From positions 124,001 to 188,000 of the forward strand of contig NZ_JAIVFX010000012.1 of assembly GCF_020829625.1 (NCBI RefSeq): 64,000 bases of DNA, in the 5' to 3' direction. The stretch's first letter is position 1, and every line of letters begins with the position of its first letter. Source of the stretch: Nostoc sp. XA010 (GTDB taxonomy: Bacteria > Cyanobacteriota > Cyanobacteriia > Cyanobacteriales > Nostocaceae). Positions 1-10,145 of the stretch are shown here, in pieces. The notes beneath the pieces are model-generated. The model did not search any database, was not told where the DNA came from, and saw only the letters and a program-made list of their open reading frames with translations. The translations under genes and the position numbers were made by a program.

Positions 1-3000
1 CATCAATCTGTTTTGCCTCTTCAGCAGCTGCTTCAGGATCGGTTTCTGCTTTTCCCTTAGCTTTAGTCAATCTCTCTTGAAGATCGGGTCTCTGCTTTAA
101 CTCATTGGGATATGCATCTTGTATAACACCACAATTTGGACTGCAACGAATAATTTCCTTATTTACTGTAATTTCATGGTGACCATCAACTGTTGTTCGT
201 TTAGCTCCTACTCCTGGCTCCACAGGCTTGACTTTACCAGGTTCACCAGGCTTAACTTCACCAGGCTTAACTTCACCTTCACCAGGTTTAACTTCTGGAT
301 TGAGATTTGGATCGATCGCTGGCTCTCCAGTTTTCCCAGCCCCTTTAGCAAACTTCTCAGCGAGAAAGATTAGTACCAGTGTCAGCACACCTTCGGTAAT
401 TTTTTCAGCCCGTTCTTCTTTGGTGAATTTTTTGCCCGTAATAGCATTTTCACCGATGATGCCTTCATAAATCGGCACTACCCCAATGACATCTCCAAGT
501 GCAATAAATGGTAGTGCCATACCTAAGAGAAACTGTGCATACCAAGGGGTATCTTTTGGAAGCACAGAAACTAATTCCTTGTAACGAACCACTAATCGGG
601 AGCCGAACGCATAGACCAAAAATATTATCCCAACAACCGCGGCGACGGCAAGAATTAGTGGCCACCCAAAAGCCACTCCAAATGCAACTGCAATTATTGC
701 GGCAATGCCAACAACAACTATCGCAAAAATTGCCAAGCCTTTTAAAACTGAGAGCAATCCTTTACCAATACCACTCCAGATTGAGCCTTGTGCATTGTCA
801 ACTGCATCTTTTGCAGCCTTCTCAAAATCTCCAGGTGCTTTGGTCTCCATTTCCGCATGGCTGCTGAGTCCTTTATCGACTTGAGTGCGGATATCAGTTT
901 GTGACTGGTCTTTTGCTTTGTTCCATCCTTGCTTGGTTTCATCGATCTTTTGTTGTAGACCATCGCCGTACTGCTGCACTGCTTGTTGGGCTGCATCCCG
1001 TCCCGTCGCTAAGGTATCTGTGAAAAGTTTAGTTGTATCTGACTGCATCTGCGACAAACCACTATTCGTCGAAGATAAGACTTGGTTCGTTGAAGTCTGA
1101 AACTTCTGGCTAGCAGCCTCAATTTCGGTAGCAAAGCTTGTCTCTAACTTGCCTAATTGTCCCCCCATCTCCGCAACCTGTTCTCCCAGCATTGCTTCTA
1201 GTTGCAGTCTTCCTTGACGGAAAGGCTTACTTACTTGCTGTCCAGCACCTTGTAATGCCGCAGGATCGAGATGTGGCTGTCCGTCCGCTTGATGTAGCTG
1301 GTCTATCGCGCCAGTCACACCTTGGTCGAATTGTTGCAAAGATTGGGCTTCAGCTACGTCTATCTGCCCAACCATCATTTGTCCTAGCTGCTGTGCTGCC
1401 TGCTGTGCCTGTTGCCCTGACTGCTGCAAAGCAGGAATAACTTGTCCCTTTAGTTGCTCCAAAGATGCTAGTGCTTGTGCTTGCAACGTATCAAGACTTT
1501 GCAGGCGCTGATTTCCCGCCGTTTGGATTGCATTAATTGTACTTGTCACTCCCTGTTGGATGCTTTGTTCTACCTGAGTAGTGCTACCGCCAAGCGAATC
1601 TGCTAGCTTTTTCCCTTCGCCGCGTAAAGTTTGTGCTGTTTTTTGTGCGGCTTGGATTGCGCCCTGTACCAATTCTTCCGCGTTGCTGCGTATTTTATTT
1701 ACTACTTCCGCCGCCGCGCTCATAGTAGCTTCTCTCGCAGCTTTTCGTTCTTCAGGCGTGCTGCCCTGTCCCTGCGCTTTTTGTTGGGCGATGGCGTTAA
1801 TCCGACCGATGGTCTCACTTGATGATTTACGAACTCGCTCTGCCTCAATCTCTCCATTTTTTTCAGCTTGGCTAGCAGGCTCTTCCGCCGCTTTCATCGC
1901 TGCCTGACGTTTATCCTCACCTTGCTTACGCAGTGCTTCCAGTGCTTTTTCCCCATCAGCATGAGCGACAGCTTTTTGGCTATCCATTTCGGTAGTAATG
2001 GACGCGCGAGTAGAGACAAAACTACTGAGAACTTCTGCTTTTCTACTATCGATTGCGGCTACAGTGGCTTGTATTTTTGACTGAGTTGTACTTTCAATAT
2101 TTTGGGCTGTAGCGATACTATCGTTTTGCAGTGATGAACGGTGGGATTGAACTTGCTGGCTGAATGCAGTTTTTTCTATCTCGGCTGTTTGTAAAATTTG
2201 CTGGGCAGTTGCCGCCAATATTGGTGATTCAGGCAAAGTTGGAGGTGTGCCAGTGGCATCAGGCAAAGTCGATTGACTTAAATCCGGCACATCTGGGGCT
2301 TTAATTGCTGGAGAGGCAGTTGCATCAGTATTTTCGAGCGATTGAACTGGTTTTTCGGCTACTGATCCTCCCAGCATGTTCGGCTGAGGTTCTTGAGGTA
2401 GAGATACATTACTGGCTGTCGTAGACGGTGGTGCAGATAGAGTAGGTGAATCTTTTCCATTTCCAGCAGTAGCTGGTAGATCGATCGATTTATCTGCTTC
2501 AGGGACAACAAGATCGGGCTGTTGAGGTAAAGGTGTATTTGAGGGAACAGTTTTGGGCGGCTCTGCCAGATCGGTTGGGGGTACTTGGGGTTTATCATCT
2601 TTTGATTGGGGCGGATCGACTGGATTCCCCGAACTCCCATCGATTTTCGCTTGAACTTTACCCACCTGCTGCACTACATGAGTCAACTCATGTGCCGTCA
2701 ACTCATTATTCCCTGGAGACTTCCCTGCCCCAAAATAAATATCATTCCTATGAGCAAATGCTTGAGCATTCAACTGACGATTCATCTGCACCGCGTTACT
2801 ATCCGTATGCACCTGCACGCCACTAAAATCGGACCCAAAGCGGGGTTCCATGAACGAGCGCACCTCATCAGGCAACGGATTCCCCCCACCCTTACTGCTA
2901 TTCAGCCGACTCTCAATATCTCCCTCTGTTTTCAAAGTGCTGTCACCCGATCGCTGTAGCATCGATTTCGGTTGAACAAGATATTCCTCTTCACAAACCG

Positions 3001-3949
3001 CACACTTACGGTGAATCGTGTCTCTGAGCGATCGCATTGCCACAGCCTCATTTGACTCTGGAATTTGCATTCGCATCACTTCATTCGCAACCCGATCTGC
3101 TTCCTGTTCGTATGGATCGCCAGATTGACTCACCGTGAGCTTGGCTCGCACGGGCAACATCGAAATCTTTCTAAGATCGTGACCCTGCGATTGAGAGACA
3201 GAAGATGGCTGACTCGTCCTTTTAGCCATCAACGTGGTTGAATCCGTATTGGGGATATCGCTTGTGCGATCGCCATTTTCTAACGGGCTAGTTTCAGATT
3301 CACTCAGCTTTTCTACTCCACACTGAACTTGATTTACACTAGTACCTTGAGTAAGTCCATGTTGGGTGTCACTATCGTATTTATCATTATCAGTATTTGC
3401 CTTTTGAAAAGTATTATTAAAAATTGTCTCGGCTGATGATTCTGACTTCCCAAGCAGTTTTTTATGTAAATTTGTAAAAGCTCTTTCGTCAATACTAATG
3501 TGCCCATTCTCATGTTTATCTAAAGCTTGATAAAACCTGTTCCATTTTTTACCTCTAAATCGCGTTTCGGGCATTTGATCCGCAAAATTTCCTGGCTCTG
3601 GCATCTGCATGATGCGATCGGCTACCCAATTTGCCTCCGGCTCAGAAGGATCGCTCGATTGACCTGTTGAAAGTTTCGACTGCGGGCGCAATGAAATCCG
3701 ACTAATATCGTGTCCCAGTGGCTCCTGTTTGAAAGCTTCTCTTTCCGGCAACTGCTCATTGTTAGACTGAGTATCTTGCTGGTTTGACAACGCCTGAACC
3801 GATGGTTCTGGCAAAGCAGTAGTTGGTGGCAAACTCAAACTATGGTTGGCATTAGCTAACGTGGGAGTCGATGATGAGGCAAGCGACGGATTTGTTATGG
3901 TTGATGTATCGCCTTTGTTACGCTGTATCTTCTTTGTGTGATCGCTCAT
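1..3949 (-). CDS. DUF4157 polymorphic-toxin-like eCIS cargo protein (3' end off window)
   Basis: Reading the minus strand from the ATG at 3949 gives one open frame of about 1316 codons that runs off the left edge, so the C-terminus is missing. The N-terminus (MSDHTKKIQRNK) matches the MSD(R/H)...QR starts of the two other DUF4157 proteins here. Two HDI(S/R)-type leader segments precede the DUF4157 core, whose HELTH zinc-protease-like motif is at residues 420-424. A long Ala/Gln/Glu-rich coiled-coil-like region follows, then hydrophobic segments around bases 500-760 and a pretoxin-like stretch (GDVIGVVPIYEG). Near the left edge is an RCSPNCG region of a kind that precedes toxin tips in polymorphic toxins (from memory of the family). 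The actual toxin domain, if any, would lie beyond base 1. The cargo role is inferred from the eCIS neighbours. Confidence 0.85.
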   Translation of the reverse strand, partial: MSDHTKKIQRNKGDTSTITNPSLASSSTPTLANANHSLSLPPTTALPEPSVQALSNQQDTQSNNEQLPEREAFKQEPLGHDISRISLRPQSKLSTGQSSDPSEPEANWVADRIMQMPEPGNFADQMPETRFRGKKWNRFYQALDKHENGHISIDERAFTNLHKKLLGKSESSAETIFNNTFQKANTDNDKYDSDTQHGLTQGTSVNQVQCGVEKLSESETSPLENGDRTSDIPNTDSTTLMAKRTSQPSSVSQSQGHDLRKISMLPVRAKLTVSQSGDPYEQEADRVANEVMRMQIPESNEAVAMRSLRDTIHRKCAVCEEEYLVQPKSMLQRSGDSTLKTEGDIESRLNSSKGGGNPLPDEVRSFMEPRFGSDFSGVQVHTDSNAVQMNRQLNAQAFAHRNDIYFGAGKSPGNNELTAHELTHVVQQVGKVQAKIDGSSGNPVDPPQSKDDKPQVPPTDLAEPPKTVPSNTPLPQQPDLVVPEADKSIDLPATAGNGKDSPTLSAPPSTTASNVSLPQEPQPNMLGGSVAEKPVQSLENTDATASPAIKAPDVPDLSQSTLPDATGTPPTLPESPILAATAQQILQTAEIEKTAFSQQVQSHRSSLQNDSIATAQNIESTTQSKIQATVAAIDSRKAEVLSSFVSTRASITTEMDSQKAVAHADGEKALEALRKQGEDKRQAAMKAAEEPASQAEKNGEIEAERVRKSSSETIGRINAIAQQKAQGQGSTPEERKAAREATMSAAAEVVNKIRSNAEELVQGAIQAAQKTAQTLRGEGKKLADSLGGSTTQVEQSIQQGVTSTINAIQTAGNQRLQSLDTLQAQALASLEQLKGQVIPALQQSGQQAQQAAQQLGQMMVGQIDVAEAQSLQQFDQGVTGAIDQLHQADGQPHLDPAALQGAGQQVSKPFRQGRLQLEAMLGEQVAEMGGQLGKLETSFATEIEAASQKFQTSTNQVLSSTNSGLSQMQSDTTKLFTDTLATGRDAAQQAVQQYGDGLQQKIDETKQGWNKAKDQSQTDIRTQVDKGLSSHAEMETKAPGDFEKAAKDAVDNAQGSIWSGIGKGLLSVLKGLAIFAIVVVGIAAIIAVAFGVAFGWPLILAVAAVVGIIFLVYAFGSRLVVRYKELVSVLPKDTPWYAQFLLGMALPFIALGDVIGVVPIYEGIIGENAITGKKFTKEERAEKITEGVLTLVLIFLAEKFAKGAGKTGEPAIDPNLNPEVKPGEGEVKPGEVKPGEPGKVKPVEPGVGAKRTTVDGHHEITVNKEIIRCSPNCGVIQDAYPNELKQRPDLQERLTKAKGKAETDPEAAAEEAKQID

Positions 3950-4100
3950 CTTATCTTATCTCCCTGCCACACAGTTTAGATGTTAATAATACAATTTATT
4001 CAAATGCTACTGTTACCAACTATGTATAAATTTGGTTGTCAGTATTGGGCGATCGCACTCGAACGGCTTATGCTCTGCGATTGCAATTGATGTTAACAGA

Positions 4101-5429
4101 TTAATAGTCTGGTTCGATTGGCACATCGGGCGATTGTTGTACAGGAGGCAACATTATGGTATCTGTACCTGTGGTAATGTAATCGGCAGCACCCTCGCTT
4201 TTCAGCCGCTCAAAAGCTGCATGAAGGCATTGCGTAGCACGCGCTTCCATTGGATGCCAAGTATAAGGATCTACAACCGTAATTTGAATTTGATTGTAGC
4301 CACTGGGTTCATATTTACCCATCAACCGCCACTGTACTTCGTCTATATTGCCATTAGCATTGCGCCAATCTTCTGAATCATAGTCGGATTGGCTAATCGG
4401 TGGATCTCCCCCATCATCTACTCCTCGCCCAATTAGTGAGCCTTGAGTGTCACCATTAGCTACCTGCTCGCTAATTAGTTTAGCAATACGCGATCGAATA
4501 CGTGGATTAGCGGAAAACAAAGCTTCAACATTTTCATTGTATGGCTTACCACCACCCGTCCGGTAATGGATCAAGTGTTGACGTGCATTTGGTTGACTGG
4601 AAAAGTATACATCTGTAAAGAGGCTATAAATCTGCTCATCACTCATTAACGCGCAAGCCGTTTCCGATCCAGCACCCGCAAAAGAGACTCTTTGAATAAT
4701 AGTATATGGGTTAACTTCTTGATAGCGAAGGATGCTTCCACCGCTTTGTTGCAATACATGGGTCAACTCATGTGCTGTTAACCCATCTTTTCCTGGAGCC
4801 TTTCCCGCACCATAGTAAATATCACTACCATAGGTAAAAGCTTGTGCGCCCAAATCCGTCGCCATTTGCACAGCTTGGCTGTCTGTATGCACTTTTACAT
4901 TGCTGAAATCAGCACCAAACCTGGGTTCCATGAAACCTTTCACTTCATCGGGTAAAGCACTACCGCCACCCTTACGACTTTGCAAACTGCTAGCAATATC
5001 GCTATCAGCTTCTAAACCTCCATCACTTGTGCGTTGTAGCGAAGACTTGGCTTGAATAAGTTTTTCCTCCTCCTCTTCCGGTATTTCTTCTCGTTGGACG
5101 AGGGGAGTAATCATATTACCTAGAGATTTTAATTGTAAATTTTCCTCTTCTTCTTGGGGGCTTGTCTCGCGTTGGATGGCATTGTGATTTGTGCGATCGC
5201 CCATACCCATCACTTGCTGGGCAACTCGATCGGCTTCTTGTTCGTAAAAATCTCCTGGTTGGCTAACTGTGAGTTGCGCTTGGGGACGCATGGAAATGCG
5301 ACTAATTTCATGGATAACCGACGTTTTAGCAGTACCAGTCCTCAAACCGCTTGTTTCTGTTGCTAATTGTGGATAGGAGTAGCTGTCTGAAATTTGTTTC
5401 CGCCGTTGGATTCTTATGCGATCGCTCAT
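4101..5429 (-). CDS. DUF4157 domain protein, putative eCIS cargo
   Basis: The start at MSDRIRIQRRK is preferred over a Met six codons upstream because the two sister proteins begin the same way and a GGGGA ribosome site lies just before it. The product is 442 residues. Residues about 45-80 carry the conserved leader ending YEQEADRVAQQVM, followed by Glu-rich stretches and then the DUF4157 core with HELTH at residues 220-224. The C-terminal 190 residues form a separate domain containing a WHPMEARATQCLH stretch, which I do not recognise as a known enzyme. DUF4157 is strongly associated with eCIS cargo. Divergent from the baseplate operon across a 728-base gap. Confidence 0.88.
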   Translation of the reverse strand: MSDRIRIQRRKQISDSYSYPQLATETSGLRTGTAKTSVIHEISRISMRPQAQLTVSQPGDFYEQEADRVAQQVMGMGDRTNHNAIQRETSPQEEEENLQLKSLGNMITPLVQREEIPEEEEEKLIQAKSSLQRTSDGGLEADSDIASSLQSRKGGGSALPDEVKGFMEPRFGADFSNVKVHTDSQAVQMATDLGAQAFTYGSDIYYGAGKAPGKDGLTAHELTHVLQQSGGSILRYQEVNPYTIIQRVSFAGAGSETACALMSDEQIYSLFTDVYFSSQPNARQHLIHYRTGGGKPYNENVEALFSANPRIRSRIAKLISEQVANGDTQGSLIGRGVDDGGDPPISQSDYDSEDWRNANGNIDEVQWRLMGKYEPSGYNQIQITVVDPYTWHPMEARATQCLHAAFERLKSEGAADYITTGTDTIMLPPVQQSPDVPIEPDY

Positions 5430-6157
5430 TTGTTCCCCAACCTGCATAAATTGATACTTTTATGATAAAGCCTGTATTTAGAAAACAAATATTGGAATTA
5501 ATATTAAGATTTATTCATTGAGATTTATCTTGCAGGCTAAAGCTTTGTGAATAATCTCTCTCGATAAAAAGTGCAATGTCTTACGAAAATCCACTTTGTT
5601 CCTATGCTTATCCCACCCAATCCTCTATGCTACAAAAAATTTATATAATATAATAACCACAATAGAACTTCTCAATCAAGTACCATATTCGACCAATGTC
5701 TAATGTTTGCCTTCAAGCTCACGCCAGTTAAGCTACCGACAAGAAGTAGACAACGTTATGATTCTGGTGGATAAGATTTAGGAAAATTTTTACGTTTACT
5801 CAAACTGTTAAAAATTTTTATTTTCAATAAGCAGCAAACGGTATTGTAAAAAATATATTTTGCCATACCAAACTATCGCTTTTTGGTCATTGGATTTTAA
5901 ATTGGGGAAACTTTGCCCTTACAGATAAAACACTTAGTTAAAGCAAGTTTTATGAAAATTTCCGATGTGTAGAGACGCGAAATTGCACTTCGTGCCGCTT
6001 TGGTAATGCGTCTGTCTCTACAACTCGACCTTTGGCGAATATTCTTATATCCTCTGTCCCATTATCTTTGAAGGTAAGTGGATGAAGTATGGTTCGTATT
6101 GAGTGTTTTAGCGCTAAAACGCAACTATAAACCAATTGTTAAGCGAGGACTGTCTGA
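5430..6157. other. Divergent intergenic region of the eCIS locus
   Basis: AT-rich gap between the minus-strand DUF4157 gene and the plus-strand baseplate genes. It should contain both promoters, but no clear -10/-35 pair could be assigned. It also carries a dispersed inverted repeat at 5968-6022. A minus-strand frame of 61 codons here overlaps that repeat and looks non-coding. Confidence 0.6.
5968..6022. repeat. Dispersed inverted repeat, GTAGAGAC type
   Basis: Begins TGTAGAGACGCGAAATT and ends with the complementary TCTCTACA, with an imperfect centre. Repeats of the GTAGAGACGCG type are common in cyanobacterial intergenic DNA. No function is implied. Confidence 0.6.
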
Positions 6158-6619
6158 ATGCCAGATGCGATTGATAGTCAGCAACAGGACTACTTAGGGA
6201 CTGGTTGGGCTTTCCCAATGTGTTTGAGTGTGCAAGGGGGAATACAGCTAAGTTCAGCAGCACAAAAAGTTAAAGAATCTATTTGGATTATCCTTCGTAC
6301 TGGAGTAGGCGAACGGGTGTATCGACCTAATTTTGGGTCGCGGTTGGCGGAACTAATGTTTGCACCCATGAATAGTGAGACTTTAATGTTAATTCGCCTG
6401 TATGTCCTAGAAGCTTTGGAGGTTTGGGAACCACGCATCATTATTGATCGGGTTATAACTGAACCTTACCCTGTGAAGGGCATTGATAAGCAATTTAGCA
6501 CTTACTCTACGAAGGGCGAACAAGGCAGGGTAGATATCATTATCGACTATCGTCTCAAAGATGAACCTGATATTTACAGCTTTGTCTATCCATATTACCT
6601 AGCTTCTGGCATGGAGTAA
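6158..6619 (+). CDS. GPW/gp25-like baseplate wedge protein
   Basis: 153 residues, the usual size for gp25-like (Afp9/Pvc9-type) baseplate proteins. The central part, with VKESIWIILRTGVGERV, NFGSRLAELMFAP and a segment ending EPRIIIDRV, is the recognisable family core. In T4 gp25 and its eCIS relatives this protein nucleates sheath assembly on the baseplate. A GAGGA ribosome site precedes the ATG. It is the first of four plus-strand genes (gp25, J, tail I, 399-residue protein), separated by 54 bases from the J-like gene, so they are likely co-transcribed. Confidence 0.9.
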   Translation: MPDAIDSQQQDYLGTGWAFPMCLSVQGGIQLSSAAQKVKESIWIILRTGVGERVYRPNFGSRLAELMFAPMNSETLMLIRLYVLEALEVWEPRIIIDRVITEPYPVKGIDKQFSTYSTKGEQGRVDIIIDYRLKDEPDIYSFVYPYYLASGME

Positions 6620-6673
6620 GAAATTACATCAGCATGATTTTTTAATCCAAAATCTAAAATCGGTATTATTATT

Positions 6674-8872
6674 GTGGAATTTAACTTTTTACCTAAATTA
6701 CCCAATTCCAACTTAGACGATCGCAGCTTCGATGACTTAGTGCAAGAGAGCATCTTGCGAATTCCACGCTACTGTCAAGAGTGGACAGACCACAACCTCA
6801 GCGATCCGGGAATTACCTTCATTGAAGTATTTGCTTGGTTAACTGACCAGATGTTGCTTCGGTTTAACCAAGTACCTCGAAAGAATTATATTGCATTTTT
6901 AGAATTGCTTGGCATTCGCCTTCAGCCACCAGCACCAGCACAAACAGACCTAACTTTTTATCTGACAACTGACCTGCCAGAAACCAATATAATTCCTACT
7001 GGGGTAGAAGTTGCTACTCTGCGGACAGAAACCACAGAAGCGATAGTTTTCAGTACCGATCGGCCTTTAGTCATTGGCAAGCCATACCTGCGGCACTTTT
7101 TAACCGCTCCAACAACCGAAGACTTTCCCCAAGCTTTTCGTGACCGATTTACCAACCTCTGGACTCCCCAAGCCAATAATCAGTGGGGAGGTAACGAACA
7201 AATTCTGTTTGATGAAACTCCTCAGCCAGGTAACTGCTTTTACATCATCTTGGAACCGGAAGATCCTTTGGAGGGAAATGTCCTGGCAATAACGTTTCAA
7301 GGGGCTGCGGCTACACCTACCGGCATTAACCCTAATCAACCGCCGCGTCGTTGGGAAGCTTGGGATGGTGATAAATGGCAACCTATATTATTGCGGGAAA
7401 TTGATGATGCCACCAAGGGCTTCAGTTTTCACGAAATTGCTCAACAGGGAGGTAATCCTGCCCAAGGAGCAGATGTAATTCTGCATTTACCTGAAAAATT
7501 CCCTATAACAACTTTTACCACTTATCGCGGACGCTGGTTGCGGTGTGTTTTAACGGCAACTCAGGCACGTCAATCTACTTACAATAATTCTCCACGAATT
7601 ATCGGTTTAGGGGTACGTTCAATTGGCGGTACAGTCAGGGCTAGTCACAGTACTCTGATTCGGGATGAACGTTTGGGCATTAGTGATGGTACGCCCGGTC
7701 AAACTTTTCAATTACTTGGAACTCCAGTATTAGGACGTAGAGAAAACGAGTATATTTGGGTAACTCCTCCTGGTGGTTTACCTCAAAATTGGCAAGAAGT
7801 CTCAGATTTTGCTGATTCTGGCTCCGAAGACCGCCATTACACTATCGATTCTCTTAGTGGTACAGTCCAGTTTGGGCCTTTAATTCGTGAACCCGACCAA
7901 CTGCAAAAGCGAACGCAGATACGCAGTAAAATCCAGCAGCCTGCACTAGAAGATACTATAGTTCAAATGCGCGATACAGAAACCCAAGCGCTGGATCATC
8001 AATATGGAGCAGTTCCGGCGCGAGGGGCTGAGATTAAAATGGTAGCTTATCGTATAGGTGGTGGTCGTCTGGGTAACGTCCAAAGTGGCGCACTCCAGTT
8101 TAAAAAATCGGAAATTCCTTACATTGCTAGTGTCATTAATCATAAACCAGCGATAAATGGTGCTGATGCCGAATCGTTGGAACAAGCTGTGTTGAGAGCG
8201 CCGCAAATACTTCGCACACGCGATCGCGCAGTCACAAATGAAGACTTTGAAGTTTTAGCACAACGTGCAGGTGCAGGGGCTGTGGCTAGAGTTCGTTGTT
8301 TGCCAGCAGATAGCGGCAGTGGTGCAGGTACAGTACGTTTAATTGTCGTTCCTCAAGCAAATACAGATGCGATCGCCAAAGGGGAAGGCATATCTCCCGA
8401 ACTGTTTACCTTACAGCCTGCACTTCGAGAGCAAGTTTTGAGCTACTTAGACGAAAGACGATTGTTAGGAGTACAAGTACAACTTCAGGAAGCTGATTTT
8501 GTCGGCGTTTCTGTGCAAACAGAAGTAGCTTTAGAGCCAGCTTATTATAATCCCCTTGCTCAACAAGAGATTTTACTTAACTTACGAGTTGCCCTGTATC
8601 GATACTTAAATCCTTTAACTGGCGGTTTAGACGGTAAAGGCTGGCCTTTTGGGCGACCTGTGTATACTTCCGATATCGTAGCGTTATTACAAAAAATCCC
8701 AGGAGTGCGCTATCTGGGTGCAGTGGTGCTGTTTGCATTACGCAAGCAAGACGGCATCTGGAGCCGTCAACCCGCACCAGAACCACTGATTGACCCAGGA
8801 GCATTGGGTTTGGTATGTTCCTGGACAGATAATCGCGTGCGATCGAGTCACATAATTAATCTGATCGAATAG
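6674..8872 (+). CDS. Baseplate J-like protein
   Basis: 732 residues from a GTG start (MEFNFLPKLPN). The N-terminal DDLVQESILRIPRYCQEWTD and NLSDPGITFIEVFAWLTDQM segments are characteristic of the gpJ-like baseplate protein of eCIS (Afp11/Pvc11 type), and the C-terminal half (RTRDRAVTNEDFEVLA onward) matches the J family core. It should form the baseplate wedge with the gp25-like product. There is no strong ribosome site at the GTG, so the exact start is uncertain. An AATCCAAAATCTAAAATC repeat lies just upstream and recurs upstream of 10146. Confidence 0.9.
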   Translation: MEFNFLPKLPNSNLDDRSFDDLVQESILRIPRYCQEWTDHNLSDPGITFIEVFAWLTDQMLLRFNQVPRKNYIAFLELLGIRLQPPAPAQTDLTFYLTTDLPETNIIPTGVEVATLRTETTEAIVFSTDRPLVIGKPYLRHFLTAPTTEDFPQAFRDRFTNLWTPQANNQWGGNEQILFDETPQPGNCFYIILEPEDPLEGNVLAITFQGAAATPTGINPNQPPRRWEAWDGDKWQPILLREIDDATKGFSFHEIAQQGGNPAQGADVILHLPEKFPITTFTTYRGRWLRCVLTATQARQSTYNNSPRIIGLGVRSIGGTVRASHSTLIRDERLGISDGTPGQTFQLLGTPVLGRRENEYIWVTPPGGLPQNWQEVSDFADSGSEDRHYTIDSLSGTVQFGPLIREPDQLQKRTQIRSKIQQPALEDTIVQMRDTETQALDHQYGAVPARGAEIKMVAYRIGGGRLGNVQSGALQFKKSEIPYIASVINHKPAINGADAESLEQAVLRAPQILRTRDRAVTNEDFEVLAQRAGAGAVARVRCLPADSGSGAGTVRLIVVPQANTDAIAKGEGISPELFTLQPALREQVLSYLDERRLLGVQVQLQEADFVGVSVQTEVALEPAYYNPLAQQEILLNLRVALYRYLNPLTGGLDGKGWPFGRPVYTSDIVALLQKIPGVRYLGAVVLFALRKQDGIWSRQPAPEPLIDPGALGLVCSWTDNRVRSSHIINLIE

Positions 8873-8942
8873 CGTCAGTAGTCATCATCAACTGTTTTTC
8901 CACTCCCGTAGAAATGCTTTTTACCCTCCCCCTAGTCCCCAG

Positions 8943-9977
8943 ATGGTTCAAACTACATCTAGCCCTAAAAAAATAGATATTCAATTAACCCCAATGCGAA
9001 TTTCTGAGGGTGTACCTTTGGCTGGCTTTAATTTAGCTGCGTCAGAGAGCATAGCAACTGCCCCAACTGGCTCTAGTTTGGTCCTGCACCCTGGAGAACC
9101 CAGCGAGTTGATTGTACAAGTAAAGAACTTAGTGCAACATAACTTGCGCTTGACATTGAGAGTAGAAGGATTTCCTGCTGAGTGGTGCCAAATCGTCACA
9201 GAAGCTAGGGAACTCCCACCTGGAGCGCAGATGGATGCGGTGGTTTATTTTCAAATTCCTGCTACATTTTTTGAAGACCAAGAAGCACTGCGTCCAGGGA
9301 ATAAAGAGCAGTTAGAGTTAAATTTTCGCAGTCGAGTTGTTATACATATCGACCCAGACACAGAACGAGAACAAATACAAAATGCAGATTTCGGTTTATA
9401 CATTCGTCCTCACAGCGCCTACATGGATTTTTTGCCAGTTCTATATCGGGAAGTAGACTTTATCGGTCGCTTCATGAAGATATTTGAAGAAGCTTATCAA
9501 CCAGTAATTGACAGCTTCAATGTCATGTGGGCGAACCTAGACCCATTGACAGCACCACGCGCTCTATTGCCCTTTTTAGCACATTGGGTAGCTTGGCCTG
9601 TTGATTCTATTTGGAACTTGCATACATCAAGACGTTTAATTCGCCGTGCAGTAGAAATTTACCGTTGGCGGGGTACTCGTAAGGGTTTGCGTTTGTACTT
9701 GCATCTTTACACAAACTTGCCTCTAGACGAACATTTGCCCAATGAGGCTGAAAAACATATTAGTATCACAGAACCTTTCGGTCAAAGTTTCGTGTTACAA
9801 CAAGCACAATTGGGAGAAGCAGTGTTAGGAGGTGGACAATCTTATCACTTTGTAGTCCGTTTGCGCCCCGAACATCCTAATAGCATTAACGAACAGTTGG
9901 TACGACGGATTATCGATCAAGAAAAACCTGCTTTTTGCACCTACGAATTATTTATAGAAAATCCCTCAGCAGTATAA
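8943..9977 (+). CDS. Phage tail protein I-like eCIS baseplate protein with NEW3-like N-domain
   Basis: 344 residues. The first 150 form a beta-rich domain (LHPGEPSELIVQVKNLVQ, then FPAEWCQ) resembling NEW3/COG1470 sandwich domains. The C-terminal half has YMDFLPVLYREVDFIGRFMK, RALLPFLAHWVAWPVDSIW and RRAVEIYRWRGTRKGLRLYL, the signature of P2 gpI-type tail proteins used in eCIS. In this family the protein links wedge and fibre components. It lies 70 bases downstream of the J-like gene on the same strand. The NEW3-like half recalls the two membrane proteins at 31065-35460. Confidence 0.87.
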   Translation: MVQTTSSPKKIDIQLTPMRISEGVPLAGFNLAASESIATAPTGSSLVLHPGEPSELIVQVKNLVQHNLRLTLRVEGFPAEWCQIVTEARELPPGAQMDAVVYFQIPATFFEDQEALRPGNKEQLELNFRSRVVIHIDPDTEREQIQNADFGLYIRPHSAYMDFLPVLYREVDFIGRFMKIFEEAYQPVIDSFNVMWANLDPLTAPRALLPFLAHWVAWPVDSIWNLHTSRRLIRRAVEIYRWRGTRKGLRLYLHLYTNLPLDEHLPNEAEKHISITEPFGQSFVLQQAQLGEAVLGGGQSYHFVVRLRPEHPNSINEQLVRRIIDQEKPAFCTYELFIENPSAV

Positions 9978-10107
9978 ATTCCTTTATCCTTAATCAAATT
10001 TATTCCCTTAATAATCATACATAATTCCTCAAAAATTATATATCTCTAATTTTTATTTCCTCTGCGCCTCTGCGGTTTTTTAACTTTACTTAAAACTAAC
10101 AAAATTA

Positions 10108-10142
10108 ATAAACCCAAAATCTAAAATCCCAAATCCAAAATT
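10108..10142 (+). repeat. AAATCTAAAATCC-type tandem low-complexity repeat
   Basis: Iterated AAATC/CCAAAAT units directly before the ATG at 10146. A shorter copy precedes the J-like gene at about 6642-6662. Short tandem repeats of this type are common in filamentous cyanobacteria. Confidence 0.5.
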
Positions 10143-10145
10143 ACT

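Noticed and set aside
5950..6135. 61-codon minus-strand frame upstream of the gp25-like gene
   Set aside because: It overlaps the GTAGAGAC inverted repeat at 5968-6022, which explains the open frame.
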